In this document: piece after piece, positions 11,801 to 23,112 of the stretch
Layout: the number at the start of each line of letters is the position of its first letter
Numbering within the stretch: the first letter of the stretch is position 1
From: Paraphysoderma sedebokerense
Taxonomy: Eukaryota > Blastocladiomycota > Physodermatomycetes > Physodermatales > Physodermataceae
Direction of reading: 5' to 3'
NCBI GenBank assembly: GCA_025602915.1
Contig: JAHLJZ010000006.1
Location: forward strand, 1 to 64,000
DNA: 64,000 bases
The notes under the pieces: model-generated
Told to the model about the DNA's origin: nothing
The model's database searches: none
The model's input: only the letters and a program-made list of their open reading frames with translations
Position numbers and translations under genes: made by a program

Positions 11801-14800
11801 ATTTCGTTCTTTCGATCGGTGTAACCAATCGATCATGAAAGATTCTTAAAGCCTCATTTGCAAACGCATCCAAAAGTTCACTCGCTTCTGGTGAGAGTAA
11901 TTGATATCGTTGTAAACCACAAACCCAACGATTCAAGTCTCGTGGAGTAAAGCGATAATGAGAAGCCACATCTGCTGTAAATTTTGAAGTGACTTGTTGG
12001 AAAATTCCCATCATAGTGGATGCCAGCCGACTTATGTTCTTTGGAAAGCTCCATATATCATGCGACTCGTATTTCTGGGCTAGCACATGCTGAAGAGAAG
12101 TTGTAAAAATAGCAGCTAACTGTTCAAGTGGCGGATATGAAATGGAATATTGTCGGGCAATAGATGTCAATCGGGAAGACAACCGTAAATTAGTTGGTGG
12201 ATTGGCATAACGAGCGGTTGCCACAATTGTAATATTCTCCACTCCAATCCATTCTAGATTTGCATCGTAGAAACCTTTGTAGGTAATGAGCTGATGCAGA
12301 GAAGAAATGAGAGCTACGGTTCCATAGTTGTCTGCCTTGGGGAGATCAATATCCTTGACATACAATATCAGGTTTTCCCCGGTCCTGCATTTCAAAATTC
12401 GACCAGCATTAGAACTCAATGCTGCGCAATACTGATTTAAACGTTGCTGAACTTGAGCTGGCGTGGTTTGCGCGCTACAATTTATTGTCGCCACCGTCGT
12501 CGACTTGAGCTTCGAAAAACAATACCTCAAAAGAGTATCCTTTCCCGATCCTTCTGGGCCAACTAAAACGAGTGATTGCGATGTCTGAAGCCAGGGAAGA
12601 ATCGTAGCGACATGTTTTTTCATTTCAGCGGTTTCGATGACTGGTATTTGGGAACTGGCAGTGAAAATCCCTGATGATTCTGAATGCGAGGTTTCATATT
12701 CCACAAATGTACCAGTGACCGGATCATAGTAAGTTTCCAAAGGCTGTCTCAAATTGACCGGCGATTCATTCGCCCATTGGAATAGTTTCGAAGCTAAGTT
12801 TGATCGAAACTCGACAGAAACATTGGACCCAATTCCCTTTATGACACCAATAACAAACTCTCTTTTTGATTTTACGGACTTTACTAATGACAGTCCTCCC
12901 ATCAATTTGCTGATATAAGAAGTTTCAAGCAGAGGAGTATTAACTTCTTTTGCAACCCAATCGAGCGCTTTATACAGCAACTCTTCGATCCAGGCACCGA
13001 TTAAGTGTTTAGACTCTTCTGGTAGCTGTTCAATCCAAGCCTGTACGATGGCCTCCTGCAGGGACGCGGCGGAAAGATATATCACACCCAATCTACTCAC
13101 TGTAGCCGGGGAAACATATCGTAATTCATGCGTTTCGAATATAAATTTGACATTGCTTCCGAGTTGAATGCGTTCACCGCTAGCCATGGTCAACACTCGA
13201 TTGTCATCTAAAACGGAGTTCAATGCTTCAACCCATTCCGGATCCATGTCACCATCCATTACAATCCATGTTTCAACATCTAATGGTTCCTTAGTAGCAT
13301 TACGTGTCGTAAGTGTCAGCACGCCATCTTTCCACTCACGAGTATCGACGTCCATGTGTCCCAATAGTGTATGCCTATCCATTGCTTTTGCATTCAGCGT
13401 CAATAATTTTATGTTTTTACCTAGCTTCACCAAGGCGCGGTTGAGGAGCCTCCAGAGAGTTGATTTTCCAGCTCCGGATGGACCAAGAACAACAACACCA
13501 GTTCTTAGCCGTAAGGCATTGTGGAGCTGCGAGACCTTTGAAGCTTGATCTGAAGTAAACGTGAGTTTGAGATCGGAATACGCTTCCTTCAAAACTGATG
13601 ATAGCTGATTTTCGCACGTTTCTGGAAGTATTGAATGGCCGTGAAACATGTCTCTTACAATACTAGAGAAATTGATACTGTCTGTTTCTGTCAGCTTGGG
13701 AATAGTGTGTACTAATAGGGCTTGAATAATAATCGTAGTTTCTAAGGAATCATCGATTTTCGTGTCATTCTTCCTAGTATTTCGCAATATTGACCCAGCT
13801 TCCCGCAGGACAGTTTTGAGAGCTCGTAGTCCCCAGTCGTAGTGTTGTTGTTGCGAGAGCAGTTGTCTATATAGGTACAAGTTTGACGAGTTTGGAATGG
13901 GTCAGATTATAAATTATGGAAAGAAAAAGGGCCTATTCAATACACTACCTCGAGTATTCGAAAATGGCCACCACTTTTTGGCCAAGCTTTTTACCATTCA
14001 CGAAGCCTTCAGCTAGCAATTCGGTCTGAGCAATCAATTCACTATTCGGTTGACTCATCGCTACGGATCTGAACAGGAACTTCAAATTATCCGGTAGTTT
14101 TTGGCGGCCACCATATCCTTTGCCTGCAGGATTCATTGTCACAAAAATACCCGAGTTTTTATCTAAAGTTATCGTTTTTTCGAGGAGAGTTATGGACTGC
14201 TCTTTCAATTTCAATCCAACTTGAATTTTTTGAATGAGCGAAGATACAGCACTCAATACGCCTTCTTCCAATCTGTTAAATTCATCAAAACAGCCCCAGG
14301 CTCCGCATCGGACCAATCCAATGAAAATACGACCGATACTTTGCGCATCGAGAGCTTCGTCGCAATTGAAGACAAGCACTTGCCGACCAAAAAGGCTGCC
14401 TAACGCTTTTACAGATTCAGTCTTGCCAGTTCCAGCTGGACCGAACGGGTTCCCTCCAAACCCAGCCGCCATCGCTTGAGTTAACACCAGGAAACATTTA
14501 TCGGTTAGCGGAGTATGTACGAGTTTTTGCATATTTCCCTGGTACTCATAAGAGTATTCAAATTCTGTTTGGCACATTCTCACAATGCAAAGATTATCTT
14601 TATCCAGGTAGAAGCGAAGCTGCTTCTGCCAAGCCCAATCGTCTATGCTGATTGCTTTAGCAGCCCGTAACTGATCTACGACGTCGATGTGATGGATTGT
14701 GTCCAGAATCAGCGATTTTACTTTTAGTCCGATAATATGTCGTGTTGATTCATCCGATATATTTGAGACATCGAATGAAGTTAATTGTAATAGTTTTTTC

Positions 14801-17800
14801 TTCAATTCTTCTGAGAACTCTGTCAATGATTGTTTCGAAATTGCGGATTCGCAGTTTGCTGTAAAATTAATCGATTCGGCCAAATCCAATATCTGCTGGG
14901 GATACTTCTCAAGATTGATCTCGCTTAGGCATTTTGCCAACATGACCCTTAAAGTCGCCCTCATTTCGACCGATAATTTTTCCAACCAATCTTCAACGTC
15001 CCCCGAAATGGGTACTGGTTTTAGCAAAGGTAATTCCTCTCCCTCACCACTCCTGATCGCTACAATTGAAGAGCAACCTTCACTGAAAACAACTGATTGG
15101 ACTCCAGCGAACAGCTTTTGCAGATGAGTTTGGATGACAGCAGGATTTTTACTCTGACCAAGTATCTCCAATAAATCATCGTCAGAAATGAAATAAAAGC
15201 GAGCGAACTTCATTCTCTTTTGCTCCAAAAATTCGCTCAAAGCTTTTTGACATCGTTCTAATTGATCTGACAACGTCCTCAAAGTATCCCGGATACCACT
15301 GTACTTTGTCAAATTGACAACTCGGGGATCATGCTGAATGTACGCCATGATGGATCGAAAATCCTCGTCAACTCGTTTAAATCGAGGCCTCTCACTCGGC
15401 AATGCGTCCCGACTAAATATGGGTTCCAAATATACCCATTTTCGTTGCACATTGTTCAAATTGTGGAGATACTCATCTAAATCAGATAGCTTGGTCTCCC
15501 ACAATGAGATTTTGTCTTGAAAAGTTTTGATAAACGGAGTATCTTTTAAACTTTGAAGTAACGATCGGTTATCCCCAATCGAGGTCAATGTTTCTCTCCA
15601 CTCTTTGATTAAGGTGACTGATTTGTTGCTGGTATCTGTGTAGTCTGTCAAGGATAAGGTGGCCGATACTGCCCAAACATCAAGTTCCTGTAGGGCGTCT
15701 CGAATTGAGACTTCGCCTTGCGCTCGTGCGTTAATTTCTTTGACAGCCGGAAGATGAATTATGATTGTATGTGACACATCGAAAATGTGTTGAACTTTTA
15801 ATTCTTGTAGATTGACACTCTTGGGAATAGAGACCAAATGGAAAAACTCAACCCAGTGGTCACTGGTCCAAGAATCCCCTCGTAGGTGTTTCAGGCAAGC
15901 CATGAATTCGGCGTATTGATCAATTTTCTGTCGAACGTAAACTGACACGGTATCAGTTCTCGATTGAGCAAATGCAGTCCATTTAGACAAGAGATCATCA
16001 AAAATACGGGGTTTGTTCCGAAAAGATATCCAATCCTCCACCATCACAGCGTTAACTTCATTTGTGAACTCATCAATTACGGTCCACGCTTCATCTGTCT
16101 TTGCTATGTCCTCTTTGAGCTGATCGTAAGACTGAAATTGCGGTTTTTGTAGGGAAAAATGATCGCAGTCTTTCCACATGTCCTCCAATGTCCGGCTCAA
16201 GTCGTTAAATTCTGACATCCGATCTCTTATAAAACTTGAAGCCTCTAGCAATGTTCCATTCTTTTCAACATCGGAGATCTTCGGTTTAAACTGCTGCCAT
16301 CTGGCTGCAAATTTGTCCACAGTATTCTGGAAGTTGTCAATTCGACTGTCAATAGCGTTACGCAATTGGTCAAACTGTTCTTTGACCATAAGCTGATGAC
16401 TTTCCAACATCAACTCAAATTTATCCCATCGAGATTGGGTATTCGATATTTCAATTCCAGACCCACTCACGTTGCGAAGCAGTTTATTTTTAGACTCAGC
16501 GTTATCGAAATGGTACTTCATCGAAGATTTCGATTCGAGTAGCTTGGCGTGTTTTGAATTCGATTCTCCGATCTCGGCTAATGTCTGAGGTCGTCGTGAC
16601 AATGTCTCCATGCCATTCGTAATACAATTTTCGATCGTCTCGATATGTTTCATAACAGATTTACGTAAAGTGTGAACTAGACCGTCAAATATCTGTTGCA
16701 AATGATCATCAATAGTTGTCTTAACTGATAAGGTCGAAATCGTGATACAATCAACTTTGATTTGTTGTGGCAACTGTTCTGCATCGCGACCTTTGCTTTT
16801 AAGCATTTTAAAATTTAACTCCCAATCTGGCACGTCTGCCAGCGAGTCTTCGATAAACTGAAGAACGTCCACAGTACCAAAAATGACCCATTCTTGAAAC
16901 GGTTCGAGGGATTTGAGCACACTCTGAAATAGGATTTCTGCGCGGCGGTAAACTGACAATAAAGCCGACGAGTTCTGCTCAATTATTCTCGGGCAAATTT
17001 GTGAATCGCCCACTCCACGGAAGGCCATAGGAATGTTAATAAACTTTTTCAATTCTCTATAGTACTTTGCCTTCACTTCTTCGAAGGGTGGACGCAACTG
17101 TAAGTGCTGCTGTCGAAATACCAGGTCAACTTTGATTTCGGGTAATGTTTCATGAAGGCTCTCGAGACCAAGCTGATATTGGTGTTCTAAAGCTTTGAAA
17201 AGTTGATAATCCCAATGTCTTTTCCACGGAGCCATACTCTCCAATGAGTACCCTTTAGATTCTAAAGATGTGAAAATGTCTCTAATAGCATGCAGCTTTT
17301 CCTTCCATCGAGATTGGTTGCGGAGTAAATTGGTGTCCATGAGTGTCACCACATGTTCTAGTATCATTACATGATACTTGCGGAGTTTGCGATTTTCCGT
17401 TGTAAGTTTGAGGGCAGCTTCCTGTAATCGCTTGACATAGTTCTCCATCTCCGCCGGTGAATTCCATGAAACTGCTACCTTTCCGGACTTGCCTGATTTG
17501 AGAGCCTCACCATTAGAACTCTTAACTATAGTTTCAAACTCAATCGCCAGATCCAACAACATCGTCTGCTGACACGGTAACATTTGCTGATCAATGGTGT
17601 TATAGAAGTGTGCCACCTGCTTCAGAACAACTGCATAGCGGTAATATTTGGAAGCAGTATCTGAAACCTGTTGAATCTTGAGAGGAACTGGATAATTTAG
17701 ACTTAAAAGAATTCTGACATCTCGAAGCAAAGTCACAAGTCCGTCGCCGTAGTTGACTTTGAGGTTCCCATTAGCGAAATCTAATTCCATCAATTTACCA

Positions 17801-19686
17801 GTTGTGTGAAGGGTGTAATCCGAATTGTGTTCCAACTCTGTTTCGATCTGGTTTATCCATTCGGCGAATCGATCCTTTGAAAATTGAACCATATCAGCAA
17901 GGAGTTGATGGGAGCTCTTTTGGTAGTCCGAACTCTGAGGAATATCCAATAGTAGTGATGTAACTAATCCGGATATTTCTTTCAGCTGTTGATAACATCA
18001 GGTTAGGATTGACATTTAGCGATCGGCAAAAATGAGGGAATTTACTTTATGAATCATTTGGCGTGCCCAAATTAGAGACTCAACAATAGCGCTCTTGCTC
18101 GATACTGCTTTTGATTTCTAAGGAAAAACAACTTGGTGAGATTTTCAATATCAGACGAGTTAGGCATTTCCCAATTACCATGAGCTCGGGACTCATCATA
18201 TTCAATTCTTGCAACCGAGTCCGAACCGCTGACAAGTTAGCTTCTAACTGGCCCATAAGCATCTGACGTTCATTCACTGGATACATGGCATCAGTCAAAC
18301 CGTCAATGTTAAGTTGAATAAATTAGGGACGGATACCCAAGCCTGCTTTTATTCGGTCCCGTGACAATAACATCTCGTACTTTTCAAATTCTCGCAACAA
18401 CTGATTCGGAAAGCTTTGTAAATCCGAGAGGCTATTTTGCAACAATTGTACGGTCTTCATCTCTGCCTGCTCTACAGATCGATCGTATTGGTCAATTGCA
18501 ACCTATAAAAATTAGAGTTTTTTTCTGTCAAAAAAAAGTTTCCAGCCAATACAATTTTGGGCAACAGCAAACTGACCTTCCAGATCTCATTAGTGTAATT
18601 TTCGCATTCGGACAATTTCAAGGAGGAGAATGCTGCCAATGGTTCAGTATCAGCCCATATTTCTTCCTCCGACACTTTGAGCAGTGCTTTCATTTGATCA
18701 TGGGTCGACCTTACACGAAAGATCTATAAATATTGTTAGCAAGCAAGTCCGGTTCAATCTTTTCATCAGAAAGTTCAGATTACTTGACTCAGCCGATCTC
18801 GAAAGAGAACTAATTCTTCATTTTCATACTTTTCGCCTTTCCAGAAGCGAGATTCAGATAGCTTCCAATATCGTGTGGTCAAGCAATCTGTGATCTCTTG
18901 CCAATTTTTGAAAAGCAATACTAGTTTATGAAATCTGTCCTTGATCTACCCAATCAAAACCGTGAGATAACGTAGATGTAAGAGAGGAAGAAGGTCAGAG
19001 TCAAAGCTAGTTACTTCGTTAAATGGCTGTCCCCAGAAGTTTTGAATTTCGTTTCGAGTTTTGGCGTAGTGTACGAGGGCAGTGCTAAGCAAATTCAGGA
19101 GATTTGACATTCGGGATTGCGGGAAAGACGTGCTTGTCGTCTGGCGCCTGATGTGAAGGAAATGATAAAAATCAACAAGGAAAATTCGTTTAAAATGTAT
19201 ATATATCATTGAAAGTTTACACACCATATTTCGTCCAGAATATCTTGAGATTTCTCGACAAATTCTAACACGTCGTCGGCAGTATAGGTACTGCAGAATA
19301 CATAACAGCGGTCAATTGACAGTTGGGACGTGATGCAGGGAGGTGACTTACTTGATTTGATCAAGATCTTTATTCAGTTTCTGCAGTTCATCTTTAACGA
19401 CATCGGCTTTCTCTTTATCGCCCTGTAAAACCGAACAGATAGAGTGGATTAGGGACGGAGCCTGACGCTGTCATGTCGGGGCGAGCGAAATGAAAGTTTA
19501 AGTCGATCGATCGGGCTTGTGACTTACCTTTGAAATAGCCTTAAGTGATTCCTTGGTCCAATATGCGCATTCGTCTTGAAGCGTGGCTATGTGTGTTAGA
19601 GGTGGTTGATTAGATGGACAAAGAGGAAAGGAGCGAAGAAGGATGGGTTGAAGGCTACCTGGTGCCAGATTCTCCGCGGAAGGCAT
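5841..19686 (-). CDS. DYNC2H1: Cytoplasmic dynein-2 heavy chain (retrograde intraflagellar transport motor)
   Basis: This is the motor subunit of dynein-2, which carries IFT trains from flagellar tip to base. Two large exons (about 17949-13966 and 13880-8640) carry most of the protein, with small exons at both ends. Readable parts in order are tail and linker; AAA1 P-loop GPAGTGKT (near 14430) with CFDEFNRL; AAA2 GPSGAGKST (near 13475); AAA3 GPEGSGKDT (near 12550); a degenerate AAA4 loop ACRSGIDCRYG (near 11530); the coiled-coil stalk with microtubule-binding domain (about 10900-9750); AAA5; AAA6 and C-terminal domain with YIPQGWQKFYEFS and FLNALRQSTAKK. Stop is at 5841-5843. Long stretches such as YTPLTDK/HTPLTDK and RALKTVLR match DYNC2H1 rather than axonemal or cytoplasmic dynein-1 chains. 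Estimated length is about 4,100 residues. The first exons (19659-19686 and 19528-19586) read MPSAENLAPATLQDECAYW, so roughly the first 170-180 residues of the animal protein have no counterpart here. Confidence 0.95.
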
Positions 19687-20429
19687 GGCTTTAGCACGGA
19701 GATGATGTATTTCGCTATGTTATGATATCAGAGATGCTGACATATATATAGCAGAGTGAAGGAAGGGGAATGGGATCTGCAGAAACAATGGCACTGTGGA
19801 AGATAGCCCAACTAATGCGCACGGTTTATTATCGTAAGCAGTGAACCATCACCTGGGAATGGGTGAACAGAGGCCAGTGCATATACTGTCAGGCGATCCG
19901 ACATAGTAAGCCCCCATTATAATAGCTCCCCAGAGTCTCCACTATATCATTACAATAAATCCATACATATTAAATATGCAAAGCGATTACATTTACATTG
20001 AATCAGTTTTATATCCGCTCATGAAGAATTCTGATAAAAGGCTGAGAGAAAATAACAGTCCATTCCATAAAGCGACAGGCGCGACAAGTTATTCTGTGAC
20101 AATTGAGTTGTTTAATGATAGTTCGAGAACGCAAGAAATACACATTTAATCATATTCAACAATTTAAGTGATAATCATGAAAATATTCAATGCGGATACA
20201 AAATGAAATATTGATAATTGTTCGTTTGAGATATATCATACGCACAAAAGACTCAGTACTATTAATATAGTGAAGTTAACTTAGGTTAATCTAGTATCAC
20301 TACTTTGTGCATGGTTTCTTTGAACTGAATGGGGACCACGTTGGGAGGTACTAGGGTTATTTTTGGGGGAAAGCATGCCCTCAGGGTATAGGATTTGGAT
20401 TACGGTAACAAACTAGATTGAAGGAGTTG
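19687..20429. promoter_or_regulatory. DYNC2H1 upstream region with a TATA-like run
   Basis: The stretch is AT-rich, with stops in every frame on the minus strand. It lies between the stop of the 7TM gene (20430) and the DYNC2H1 ATG (19686), both on the minus strand. A tatatata run at about 19741-19749 is 55-60 bp upstream of the ATG and could be a TATA element. I looked here for missing N-terminal dynein exons and found none that I could support. Confidence 0.4.
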
Positions 20430-21601
20430 TTATGGTAGGCATTGCACAAAATGAAAGAGTATTATAAAACTTACGATTCCGCTGCAACCAGTAGAATACA
20501 ATTTGATGCAAACATCCAACCAGAACTTATTTGAATATAGAGCTTTCGCGGTAACTCCATCCATGTTGATGATTGCAATACCTAGTGATAATTAACTTTA
20601 ACTTATGTTGTTGTAAATGCCGAGATAAACTAAACGAACCTATCAAAGCAACAAAATTCCAGAGAGTGAAAAAAGTAATACAGCGCATATGATGTTTTAA
20701 TATTTCAAAACCGTGAAACCCAAAGGACTCGGTGATACTTTGTCGAAGGCGGTACTGTATGAGTATGCTAAACCCGATAATAAACACAGTCTCAAAATGA
20801 TCAAGAAGTTGAGGGGCAATGGTGCTGACTAGCTTGTTTGAGAGAAATGAATATTGAAGAATGCTACAAATGATAAAGTTTCTGGCTTAATTGGATAAAG
20901 ATACCTAACCTAAAAATATTGATGAATTCGTCACACGTACGGGTATAAAAAGACGCTGATCACTGCCCACATAGAACAGATTTTTGACTCGCGACTTGTG
21001 ACGAATGGTTTCTTGATACCGATTTGCAAACCTATTCATATGAGAGAATTGTGAGATAAAAATTAACACGATATCCACGTATACTTAGAAGGCATGTGAT
21101 AATTGATACTCAACCTGTGTGCGACCAAAACGCGATGAGCAAAAAACTTGCAGAATTCTTCATACAAGACATCATGCTCAACAGACTTTTGAGCATATGA
21201 TAAATTCAAATTAGACTTGTTTTTAAGGTTGATTGAAAAATCCGACAAACGTACGTGTTTGAGATGTCCAGCAACATCTTATTCGCGGGGGAATAATCTT
21301 TTCCTTCTTTTGTCACGCACAGCCCTAGCGCAGTATTGAATGTGAACCCTTCCTCGTACTTAAATTTTACGACGATGATATCATAGATGATATGAGTGAA
21401 ACACGCCAAAAGAACCAAAGTGGTAATTATCAATCTCAACGACGCGTTCCCCTGGCGCGGTTTCAAGAAAAATTGAAAGATCTTTTGAAATTCTAAAGTT
21501 GACAATCCTTCCGTTTTGTGAATTCGAAGTAAAATCCAGCAGAATATAATCAAGTTCAGCATGCCTCTCTCGAGGTAACTGAAGTCCGACATATGCGTCA
21601 T
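20430..21601 (-). CDS. Orphan 7TM membrane protein, family A copy 2 (intact)
   Basis: Function unknown. Five exons: 21601-21255, 21185-21115, 21031-20941, 20863-20640 and 20581-20430. Phases are consistent throughout and give 885 nt, 294 residues. All exon ends have GT..AG introns of 58-83 nt. The start MTHMSDFSYLER and many later anchors match the copy at 1185-2411, which is what fixed the exon choices. Seven hydrophobic helices can be counted (GMLNLIIFCWILLRI; LRLIITTLVLLACFTHII; MSCMKNSASFLLIAFW; WAVISVFLYPIL; TVFIIGFSILIQY; CITFFTLWNFVALIG; GIVSFIILFHFVQC). An amphipathic loop after TM2 (KYEEGF) is shared. There is no class A GPCR signature. It is the best template for defining this family. 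Confidence 0.8.
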
Positions 21602-23112
21602 TGTCTAAGCCGTGTCTTCACTGAGTTGTAAGGTTACTACTGTCTAATCCTGGTGATAGATATTCTGATTGATATCTGGTTAAGACGCGTATTCGCCTAA
21701 TTGGAGGAATGAATTGGGGCTAGTGAGCTTGAAAACTGAGAAATCTTCCGAACCAACTCCAAAGAGATACGTACAGATTGTACAAGATACTAACTCGGAG
21801 AGGATCGTGTTCGTCAAAGGAGTTGTACTGTGGTAGTGGGTTAGTTTTTACAAGCGTCTGTTAAAGGGCTTTATAACCGCCTTGAAATTGAACGAACTCG
21901 TGCCATACAACGGACGAAGGGGTGAATGCCTCAACAATGCGAGGCGACCGGACAACAGTTAGGGGATATAGTCAACAACAATACATACTAGTCATATATT
22001 TTGAAAAATAACCGCTACATATTCCGACACGCCAAACATTGGAAGGTAAGGGGTAAATGTGGCAACTTGGGGCAATTTCCATTCAGCATCAAGGGGAACG
22101 AGACGTGCACATCGTGATGTAGAATACATGAGTTCTAATTTGACTTCATTCAGAGGATACCCTTATACCAAATTGCTGCTTCACTAGGATAACATATTCC
22201 CAGTGCCTACTCACTTAGTGAAGGCTGTACGTTCTCAACGTTCACGGTGAAGCAGGTAGATGGCCCACGGGATTCAAGGAGGAATGATTCATGCCTAGCA
22301 ACAACGGGAAGGGGCATAAGAAGCAGGTCCCCCTGTTCATGTACTATTCAATGGAATGAATCGTATGAGCCAGCAGGGGCAAGATGCAAATGGCAACAGA
22401 GTTAGAAAATCTAACAGAATAACAACGCAAGGGGTGAATGCGAACCGGGCCCAAGTGGCAAGCACATAGTACGGACATCTTGAGTCGGCTGTTCGGCCAT
22501 TAGGGGTTTTATTCGAAATGCCAAGACTCGCATGTTTTTTTTTAGTAACGATATTCACGGCTGATGTGCCTGCGGCTGTTATGGCAAGAACTAGGGAAAA
22601 AGGGATGAGGTATGACGCCAGCTAGCAACATTAGGGGTGGCAGGGGCGGGGAATGAAAAGAATGCGTAATAATACGCTGTCCGTTATCATTCCCACATCT
22701 ACATCATCAGCTGGTGTATCCATGCATTCGCACTTTAGATGACTGAGTCCGTCTGGACTGGAGGAATGTACCACGAAAGGAATTGTCGCTGTCCGAGACG
22801 GAAACGCGTCCATTTTCATTCCTTCCCTGCGGAGGGGAAGTCGCACTCTCCACATATATCTTTGAGTATATCACACACATCACAGCATGGAGTGGAGGAC
22901 AGCCAGAGGGTGTGTGGAATGAGAGTTAATTGATTGCATCAATGCGCCGGCGTCATTCTTCTCTCCTATACGACCTGCTTTCTATGCTTTAGTATTGATA
23001 TAAATCACGTGCTACCTGCGTCCACATTCCATTCCTGTATCATCTATCCATATCATCTATCCATATCATCTATCCACCTCATTTATCGGCCATTCATCCC
23101 GTTCAATTCACG
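21602..23112. other. Intergenic spacer between divergent 7TM and VPS51 genes
   Basis: About 1.5 kb with scattered short open frames on both strands (for example 22337-22558, 22631-22855 and 22739-22933). None has a recognisable domain or consistent splicing. Both flanking genes start away from it, so it must hold their promoters. A 13-bp tandem repeat lies at its right end. Confidence 0.55.
23039..23077. repeat. 13-bp tandem repeat, three units, in the VPS51 leader
   Basis: Three copies of atcatctatccat, the last ending in c, lie 36 bp upstream of the VPS51 ATG. The composition is pyrimidine-rich, as is common in transcribed leaders. Confidence 0.85.

Noticed and set aside
9550-13548. Plus-strand open frames inside DYNC2H1 (for example 9550-9822, 10240-10620, 13168-13548)
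   Set aside because: They are antisense shadows of strongly conserved dynein coding sequence and have no domains of their own.
5841-19686. Axonemal or cytoplasmic dynein-1 heavy chain
   Set aside because: Tail, AAA1 and C-terminal stretches match dynein-2 (DYNC2H1) far better, including the short C-terminal domain ending.
22337-22933. Short genes in the 7TM-VPS51 spacer
   Set aside because: Frames are short, start at non-ATG or isolated codons, and show no family resemblance.
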